Shown: positions 12,900 through 13,951 of the stretch, one piece after another
Position numbering within the stretch: position 1 is the first letter of the stretch
How the letters are laid out: each line of letters starts with the position of its first letter
NCBI RefSeq assembly: GCF_910579365.1
Contig: NZ_CAJTUX010000065.1
Location: 1-13,951 of the forward strand
Reading direction: 5' to 3'
DNA: 13,951 nt
DNA from: an uncultured Oscillibacter sp.
GTDB taxonomy: Bacteria > Bacillota > Clostridia > Oscillospirales > Oscillospiraceae
Position numbers and translations under genes: made by a program
The notes under the pieces: model-generated
Told to the model about the DNA's origin: nothing
The model's input: the letters and a program-made list of their open reading frames with translations, nothing else
Databases searched by the model: none

Positions 12900-13741
12900 A
12901 ATACTGTGAGGAATACGCGGCCCTGCTGGATTCCTATGTGGACGGCGAGCTGGAGCCCGCGGAGATGGTCCGGGTGCGGGACCACCTGGAGACCTGCCCC
13001 GGATGCCGGACCTATGTGGACGACATATTGGTCATGAGAGCCGGATTTCCGGAGGCGGAGGACACCGTGGCGCCGGAGGGGTTTGCCGCCGGCGTGATGG
13101 AGCGGATTCAAAAAGAGCGTATAAAAGAAGAAAAGCTGGTTCGGATGCGGAAACGGTCTTCCCGGCGCTGGGCGGGAACCCTGACGGCGCTGGCCGCCTG
13201 CTGCGGTCTGGTGATCTGGGCGCAGACGGGCCTGGGGAATGCGGGCAGTTCCAATAAAGCGCCCGCCGGGGCTGACCTGAACGCGCCTGAGGCGTATTGC
13301 GGGATTACCGAAGACGAGGAGACCGGAGAGGCCGAGGGGGTTCCCCAGACGCCTCAGGCCAGTCTGAAAGAGGAGGCGGCCGCAGAGGACCGGGCGGAAA
13401 TAAAAGCGCGGACAACGGCGGGGGAGAAAAGCGGCGCGGACTCCTATGACTACGGCGAATACGCAGGAGACAGCGGCGCACCCACGGAGGCCGCCGCCCC
13501 GAGGTCGGTTTCGCCGGCGCTGGCGGCGTCCGCTCCCAAACAAGCGGAGGCGCTGCGCCTGAGCGCCGCTGAGGCGGGAACGCTGCTGGACGGCTTTGAG
13601 CCGGTATGGGAAGACGACGCGGAACAGGGCTATGAGCTGACTGCCCAGGAGTATGCGGCGCTTTTGGAGGCGCTGGGGCGGGAAGCCGCGCTGCCGGAAG
13701 GGGAGAACATTCGGTTTCTGGTGGTGGTGACGGAGCCCTAG
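12896..13741 (+). CDS. Membrane anti-sigma factor with zinc-finger (HxxxCxxC) domain
   Basis: A 281-residue protein partnering the ECF sigma factor. Residues 1-45 form an anti-sigma zinc finger (zf-HC2 type), with C4 and His30-x3-Cys34-x2-Cys37 (HLETCPGC). A charged cytoplasmic helix follows (about 65-90, rich in Lys/Arg/Glu), then one membrane segment (about 92-112, WAGTLTALAACCGLVIWAQT). The rest (113-281) should be outside the cell. Its first part (120-215) is low-complexity, rich in Ala, Glu, Gly and Pro; the last 60 residues (LSAAEAGTLLDGFEPVWEDD onward) look folded and end in a beta-like IRFLVVVTEP. The ATG at 12896 has AAAGGAGG upstream and overlaps the sigma stop. The likely role is to hold the sigma factor at the membrane until an envelope or redox signal. 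The outer domain was not recognised. Confidence 0.88.
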   Translation: MKYCEEYAALLDSYVDGELEPAEMVRVRDHLETCPGCRTYVDDILVMRAGFPEAEDTVAPEGFAAGVMERIQKERIKEEKLVRMRKRSSRRWAGTLTALAACCGLVIWAQTGLGNAGSSNKAPAGADLNAPEAYCGITEDEETGEAEGVPQTPQASLKEEAAAEDRAEIKARTTAGEKSGADSYDYGEYAGDSGAPTEAAAPRSVSPALAASAPKQAEALRLSAAEAGTLLDGFEPVWEDDAEQGYELTAQEYAALLEALGREAALPEGENIRFLVVVTEP

Positions 13742-13766
13742 AAGTACTCTGCTTTGCGTCCGGATG

Positions 13767-13797
13767 GGCCGGTCCTTCGAGGAGGACCGGCCTTTTT
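13767..13797 (+). terminator. Intrinsic terminator of the dusB-sigma-antisigma unit
   Basis: GGCCGGTCCT and AGGACCGGCC form a perfect 10-bp stem around a 6-base loop (TCGAGG), followed directly by five T residues. It starts 25 nt after the anti-sigma stop codon. Stem and T-tract together make it a strong rho-independent terminator. Confidence 0.95.
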
Positions 13798-13836
13798 GGC
13801 GGGAGAATCGGGAATGATGTTGTAGGAACTGCATAG

Positions 13837-13846
13837 AGGTCATACC
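13837..13846. promoter_or_regulatory. Second copy of the GntR operator core
   Basis: AGGTCATACC is identical, in the same orientation, to the centre of the palindrome on the pur promoter (9578-9587). Only the GGT-CAT-ACC core is symmetric here; the outer arms are not. It lies about 58 bp upstream of the -35 element of the right-end promoter. It could be a chance match or a real regulator site. Confidence 0.3.
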
Positions 13847-13904
13847 GGAATTTTGCCGTTTCGCCGTTATTTTACAAAAAAGGAGAAAAAAGGCGGAAAA
13901 GTAG

Positions 13905-13933
13905 TTGACAAAGAGCGGATGATCTGGTAATCT
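13905..13933 (+). promoter_or_regulatory. Strong promoter reading out of the right edge
   Basis: A consensus -35 TTGACA (13905-13910), a 17-bp spacer and -10 TAATCT (13928-13933) are preceded by an A-rich stretch (13874-13900) that could act as an UP element. Transcription should start near 13940. The gene driven lies beyond the window. The following bases (AACAAAGCTGTCTGACAC) vaguely recall leaders of stable RNA operons in this bacterial group, but this is only an impression. Confidence 0.65.
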
Positions 13934-13951
13934 AACAAAGCTGTCTGACAC

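Noticed and set aside
12743..13951. A 402-codon open frame on the minus strand at the right end
   Set aside because: It lies opposite the sigma and anti-sigma genes, crosses their terminator and the right-end promoter, and its translation is basic, Arg-rich and without any family resemblance.

Overview
The window is GC-rich bacterial DNA (roughly 60 percent or more by eye). It reads as a high-GC anaerobic Firmicute of the Oscillospiraceae / clostridial cluster IV type (Flavonifractor, Pseudoflavonifractor and Oscillibacter relatives). The reasons are strong AGGAGG ribosome binding sites, sigma-A type promoters, a purine operon in the clostridial order E-C-F-M-N-H-D-L, a stand-alone AICAR transformylase, a large single-chain PurL, and an unusual PurF starting MGGFFGV. 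The assignment rests on protein features recalled from memory, not on a search.

Positions 1-9617 (minus strand) form one purine biosynthesis operon. A GntR/HutC-type regulator gene comes first, followed by purE, purC, purF, purM, purN, a DUF1266-DUF2185 protein, a transformylase-only purH, purD, and the first 235 codons of purL, which runs off the left edge. Genes are 6-45 nt apart or overlap by 4-7 nt, except for a 93-nt purF-purM gap that holds two inverted palindromic repeats. One promoter (TTGCAG-17-TACAAT) lies ahead of the regulator gene. A 15-bp palindrome sits on its -10 and start site, as expected for autoregulation and control of the operon by the GntR protein. The steps from PRPP to FAICAR are covered except purB and purK; IMP cyclohydrolase is also absent. 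PurF has lost its glutaminase nucleophile and other glutaminase residues but keeps the PRPP loop and the Fe-S cysteines.

Positions 9695-10818 (minus strand) hold a separate gene for a secreted G5-3D cell-wall protein. It has a strong promoter, a structured leader of about 210 nt, and a terminator between it and the pur promoter.

Positions 11226-13797 (plus strand) hold a three-gene unit: a DusB-type tRNA-dihydrouridine synthase, an ECF sigma factor and its zinc-finger membrane anti-sigma factor. Both junctions are ATGA overlaps and the unit ends in a strong terminator. The last 150 bases carry a strong outward promoter for something beyond the right edge. Upstream of it is an exact copy of the 10-bp core of the putative GntR operator.

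The most unusual points are the glutaminase-dead PurF, the unknown DUF1266-DUF2185 gene in the place where a stand-alone IMP cyclohydrolase gene would be expected, the regulator-first operon with its palindromic operator and second core copy, and the long unclassified leader of the 3D-domain gene. No mobile element, CRISPR array, tRNA or rRNA gene was seen.
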